Source: Actinomycetota bacterium (lineage in GTDB: Bacteria; Actinomycetota; UBA4738). From it: a stretch of DNA of 7,683 bases. Shown here piece after piece: positions 5,639 to 7,683 of the stretch. Every line of letters begins with the position of its first letter. Within the stretch, counting starts at the first letter, position 1. The notes under the pieces were generated by a model. That model made no database searches. It was not told the origin of the DNA and saw only the letters and a program-made list of their open reading frames with translations. The position numbers and the translations under genes were made by a program. The stretch spans positions 1 through 7,683 of the forward strand of contig VAYC01000040.1 of the NCBI GenBank assembly GCA_005885025.1, read 5' to 3'.

Positions 5639-6281
5639 ATGTCAAAGCTGAGATTCCACATTTCGATGTCCCTGGACGGTTTCGTTTCCGGACCCAACCA
5701 GAGCGAGGAGCACCCGCTGGGCGAGGGCGGCATGCAGCTTCACGAATGGGTCATCGGGCTGGCGGCGTGGCGTGAGCGCCACGGCCAGGTCGGCGGCGAA
5801 GTCAACGCGTCCACCAAAGTCGTCGAGGGATCGCTCGAGAACATCGGCGCGACCGTGATGGGACGGAACATGTTCGGCGGCGAGGGCCCATGGGGACATG
5901 ACCCCTGGGACGGCTGGTGGGGCGACGACCCACCCTTTCGCGGGCCGGTTCTTATCATCACCCACCATCCCCGCGAGCCCGTCGCCAAGAAGGGGGGAAC
6001 CACCTTCACCTTCGTTACCGACGGCATCGAATCCGCCCTCGAGCAGGCTCGGGCGGCGGCCGGCGGCCAGGACGTCTCCCTGGGTGGCGGGGCGAACGTC
6101 GCCCAGCAGTACCTGAAGGCAGGGCTGATCGACGAAATGCAGATCCACCTAAGTCCCGGTCCTGCTCGGGGATGGCGTCCGGCTGTTCGACAACCTCGCG
6201 GGCGCGGACGTCGGGCTCGAGTGCACCCGGGTGATCGAGGCCCCTGGCGTTACCCACGTCACCTACCGCGTTTTCCGTTAA
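5639..6281 (+). pseudogene. RibD-C/DHFR-like reductase, split by a one-base insertion
   Basis: The gene encodes a RibD C-terminal/DHFR-like NADPH-dependent reductase domain (PF01872) of about 213 residues once the frame is corrected. M-S-L-D-G-F-V-S-G-P (10-19), T-V-M-G-R-N-M-F-G-G (72-81), P-V-L-I-I-T-H-H-P (103-111) and S-L-G-G-G-A-N-V-A (147-155) are typical. I-D-E-M-Q-I-H-L-S-P precedes the break. The expected continuation V-L-L-G-D-G-V-R-L-F lies one frame over, from 6159, and ends in Y-R-V-F-R and TAA at 6279-6281. One extra G at 6158 or 6159 explains this. The ATG at 5639 has GGGGGAGG at 5627-5634. Without a shift the frame stays open through the next gene. Sequencing error, a true mutation or programmed shifting are all possible. 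The substrate is unknown; antibiotic-type folate function should not be assumed. Confidence 0.82.
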
Positions 6282-6331
6282 TTGCCAGGTCGACCCAAAC
6301 AACGCACCCTCTCTCACGGAAGGAGGCTGCA

Positions 6332-6709
6332 ATGGCCGGGCCAACCAGCGTCGAGGAATACCTGGCGGCCCTTCCAGAGGAATCGCGCGCCGCTTTGGAG
6401 AAGCTTCGGAAAACGATCAAGGCCGCCGCCCCCAAGGCAACAGAGGCGATCGGCTACCAGATGCCGGCATTCAAGGATCATGGTCGATTCCTCGTTTCCT
6501 TTGCAGCGTTCAGGGACCACTGCAGCCTCTTCCCCGCCAGCAATGCGGTGATGGAGGCGCTCGGGGAAGAGCTGAAGCCTTACCTCGCGGGAAAAGGAAC
6601 GCTGCGCTTTCAGCCCAACAAGCCCATCCCGGCCGCACTCGTGAAGAAGATCGTCAAGGCCCGGCTCGAGGAGAACGCTGTACGCCGGGCGAAGCCTCGG
6701 TCGGGCTAA
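6332..6709 (+). CDS. DUF1801 (YdhG/Fra-like) protein
   Basis: This 125-residue protein is a clear DUF1801 (PF08818) member. The family block S-V-E-E-Y-L-A-A-L-P (6-15) is followed by I-K-A-A-A-P-K-A-T-E-A-I-G-Y-Q-M-P-A-F (29-47). F-A-A-F-R-D-H-C-S-L-F-P (57-68), G-T-L-R-F (89-93) and K-P-I-P-A-A-L-V-K-K-I-V-K-A-R (97-111) complete it. The Bacillus subtilis relative YdhG (Fra) is a frataxin-like iron chaperone, but most members are uncharacterised, so iron handling is only a possibility. The ATG at 6332 has an excellent ribosome binding site, GGAAGGAGG, at 6318-6326 with five bases between. The gene starts 50 bases after the corrected stop of the reductase and is probably co-transcribed with it. 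It is also in the same frame as the first part of the reductase, but its own ribosome binding site argues for separate initiation. Confidence 0.9.
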   Translation: MAGPTSVEEYLAALPEESRAALEKLRKTIKAAAPKATEAIGYQMPAFKDHGRFLVSFAAFRDHCSLFPASNAVMEALGEELKPYLAGKGTLRFQPNKPIPAALVKKIVKARLEENAVRRAKPRSG

Positions 6710-6744
6710 CTTGCGCTGAGGCTTCCTGGGATCGGGTCTCGCCA

Positions 6745-6772
6745 GTACCGCTGGAAAAGCCGGTACATACCG
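6745..6772 (+). other. Overlapping alternative hairpins after the DUF1801 gene
   Basis: GTACCG (6745-6750) pairs perfectly with CGGTAC (6761-6766) around a 10-base loop. The same middle arm, CGGT (6761-6764), can pair with ACCG (6769-6772). Only one of the two can form. The first may act as a transcription end for the DUF1801 gene, 36 bases past its stop, but no T run follows. Confidence 0.3.
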
Positions 6773-6809
6773 CGACTTGACCGACCGGGCTGCTAGGAGG
6801 ACCTCCCTC

Positions 6810-6837
6810 GAGGCCCTAAACGACCTGGCCTCCAGGT
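6810..6837 (+). other. Second pair of mutually exclusive hairpins upstream of the DUF4232 gene
   Basis: GAGGCC (6810-6815) pairs with GGCCTC (6827-6832). ACCTGG (6823-6828) pairs with CCAGGT (6832-6837) around a three-base loop. The two 6-bp stems share bases 6827-6828 and 6832, so they compete. They lie 54 bases before the TTG start at 6891 and may be part of its untranslated leader. The whole gap 6710-6890 has no gene. Confidence 0.3.
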
Positions 6838-6890
6838 GCCTTCATGCCTAGATCAGGAACTAGCTCAGGGATACCTATTGGAGGTGCACG

Positions 6891-7586
6891 TTGAAGAAGT
6901 TGCGAAGTGCTTTGAGGCGAGACCCGCGGCAGGTGGAGGATCCGGACGCCTCTGATCAGCTCCGACGGCGCTCCGCTCGGCAACGCCGTCGACGGATAGG
7001 CATCGCCGGCCTTGCTCTTGCGATCGCCGGAGGGGGTATCGGAGTGGTCCGGTTCGCATTCGCCCACCCTGGGACATCTGCGGTCCCTGCCACCTACCGC
7101 GGCACCGGTTCACCTTCTGCCTCCGCCCGGCCGTCGCCCACGGCGTCAACGGCATCACCGGCCTCACCGTCCCTCTGCTCGAACACTGGGATGCACGTCT
7201 CGGTCGAGGGTACGGAGGGCGCGGCCGGGACCATCCGGTACGTCTGGCGCGCCCAGAACATCTCGGCCAAGCCGTGCAAGTCCTTCGGCTACCCGGGGAT
7301 GGACGTCCACGGAACCCGTGGATGGCTGGACCTGCAGGTCCACCGGGGTGGGTTCCCCGATATCAACCAGGCCGCCAAGCATATCGTGGTGGCCCCGGAC
7401 CACTCTCTGTACTTCGTCAGCTACTGGTCGGACGTGACGACCAACGCCGGCTCGTGCACGCAGTTCGACCGGGTGAAGGTGACCCTTCCGGACAACTACG
7501 TCTCGAACGTGATCTCGGCGACGGGCTGCTTGAACCCCGACTCGGTGGACGTCGGACCTGTGACGACGAGCATGTCTGCCGGGTAA
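6891..7586 (+). CDS. Membrane-anchored or exported DUF4232 protein
   Basis: The 231-residue protein has a charged cytoplasmic N-terminus (residues 1-35, ending in Q-R-R-R-R). One membrane segment follows at about 36-58 (I-G-I-A-G-L-A-L-A-I-A-G-G-G-I-G), then a Ser/Pro/Thr/Ala-rich linker at about 62-95, then a DUF4232 (PF14016) domain. Within the domain, Y-V-W-R-A-Q-N-I-S-A-K-P-C and F-G-Y-P-G-M-D-V are typical. Four cysteines (96, 129, 189, 213) are spaced for two disulfides, consistent with an extracytoplasmic location. The family occurs mainly in actinobacteria, often as lipoproteins or anchored proteins; its function is unknown. There is no lipobox, so it is a type II anchor or an uncleaved signal. 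The start is TTG at 6891, supported by GGAGGTG at 6880-6886; no other start fits before the membrane segment. It appears to be a single gene. Confidence 0.85.
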   Translation: MKKLRSALRRDPRQVEDPDASDQLRRRSARQRRRRIGIAGLALAIAGGGIGVVRFAFAHPGTSAVPATYRGTGSPSASARPSPTASTASPASPSLCSNTGMHVSVEGTEGAAGTIRYVWRAQNISAKPCKSFGYPGMDVHGTRGWLDLQVHRGGFPDINQAAKHIVVAPDHSLYFVSYWSDVTTNAGSCTQFDRVKVTLPDNYVSNVISATGCLNPDSVDVGPVTTSMSAG

Positions 7587-7612
7587 CACGGGGCAGTAGC
7601 CAGGTTCCTGGG

Positions 7613-7656
7613 TGTCCGTTGGTCCCGGCCGGTTTGCAGGTTCACGGGGACCGACA
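7613..7656 (+). terminator. Inverted repeat after the DUF4232 gene
   Basis: TGTC (7613-7616) and GGTCCC (7621-7626) pair with GGGACC (7647-7652) and GACA (7653-7656). This gives a 10-bp stem with a four-base bulge on the left arm and a 20-base loop. It begins 26 bases after the stop codon at 7586. There is no T tract, so termination is only plausible. The remaining bases to 7683 hold no gene I can support. Confidence 0.35.
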
Positions 7657-7683
7657 GAGGATTGCACAGGTGCGTCAAGGACA

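Noticed and set aside
5612..6709. A single 365-residue reductase-DUF1801 fusion protein
   Set aside because: The conserved reductase C-terminus lies in another frame after 6158, the residues between 6158 and 6331 in the fused frame are low-complexity arginine-rich, and the DUF1801 gene has its own strong ribosome binding site.
1..7683. CRISPR array, tRNA, rRNA, transposon ends or phage genes
   Set aside because: No regular spaced repeats, tRNA cloverleaf signatures, transposase or integrase motifs were seen on either strand.

Overview
The window is GC-rich and carries short, mostly stand-alone genes on both strands. The mix includes a DUF4232 exported protein, a stand-alone OLD-type TOPRIM protein, winged-helix HTH_42 proteins, an LtrA remnant, a DUF1801 protein, an RibD-C/DHFR-like protein and two NTF2-like proteins. 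GTG and TTG starts and apparently leaderless transcripts are frequent. This suits an actinobacterium or a neighbouring soil lineage such as Chloroflexota or Dormibacterota. The assignment is inferred from family content and base composition only. There is no rRNA, tRNA, CRISPR array or insertion sequence. It reads as an accessory chromosomal segment, not a phage or plasmid core.

Left part (1-2400): the first codons of a minus-strand gene (26 to the edge, strong Shine-Dalgarno) lie behind a leader of about 170 nt with several perfect inverted repeats, some mutually exclusive. Divergent from it is an HTH_42 protein (288-1310) whose AlkZ-type active-site motif is altered. A small NTF2-like gene follows (1570-1944), then a truncated and frameshifted ltrA remnant on the minus strand (about 2061-2260) with a perfect 16-bp palindrome just upstream. 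A possible second gene remnant of unknown identity lies on the minus strand near 1311-1478.

Middle (2400-5000): three minus-strand genes. In transcription order they are an NTF2-like/DUF4440 protein (4533-4946), an AlkZ-like DNA glycosylase candidate with an intact Q-A-Q motif (3338-4459), and an alpha/beta hydrolase (2399-3172). Gaps of about 70-165 nt and separate promoter-like sequences suggest loosely organised single genes, not a tight operon.

Right part (5000-7683): three plus-strand genes, probably co-transcribed, start divergently from the DUF4440 gene. They are a stand-alone TOPRIM protein (5025-5606), an RibD-C/DHFR-like reductase split by a one-base insertion (5639-6281), and a DUF1801 protein (6332-6709). 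After a hairpin-rich spacer comes a membrane-anchored DUF4232 protein with a TTG start (6891-7586).

The most notable points are the two HTH_42 paralogues with different active-site signatures about 2 kb apart, the +1 insertion at a CCC-G site that leaves the reductase open in frame into the next gene, and the structured leader at the left edge. I see no single coherent new system. DNA repair (AlkZ-like) and nucleic-acid processing (TOPRIM) lie near each other, but nothing in the sequence proves a functional link.
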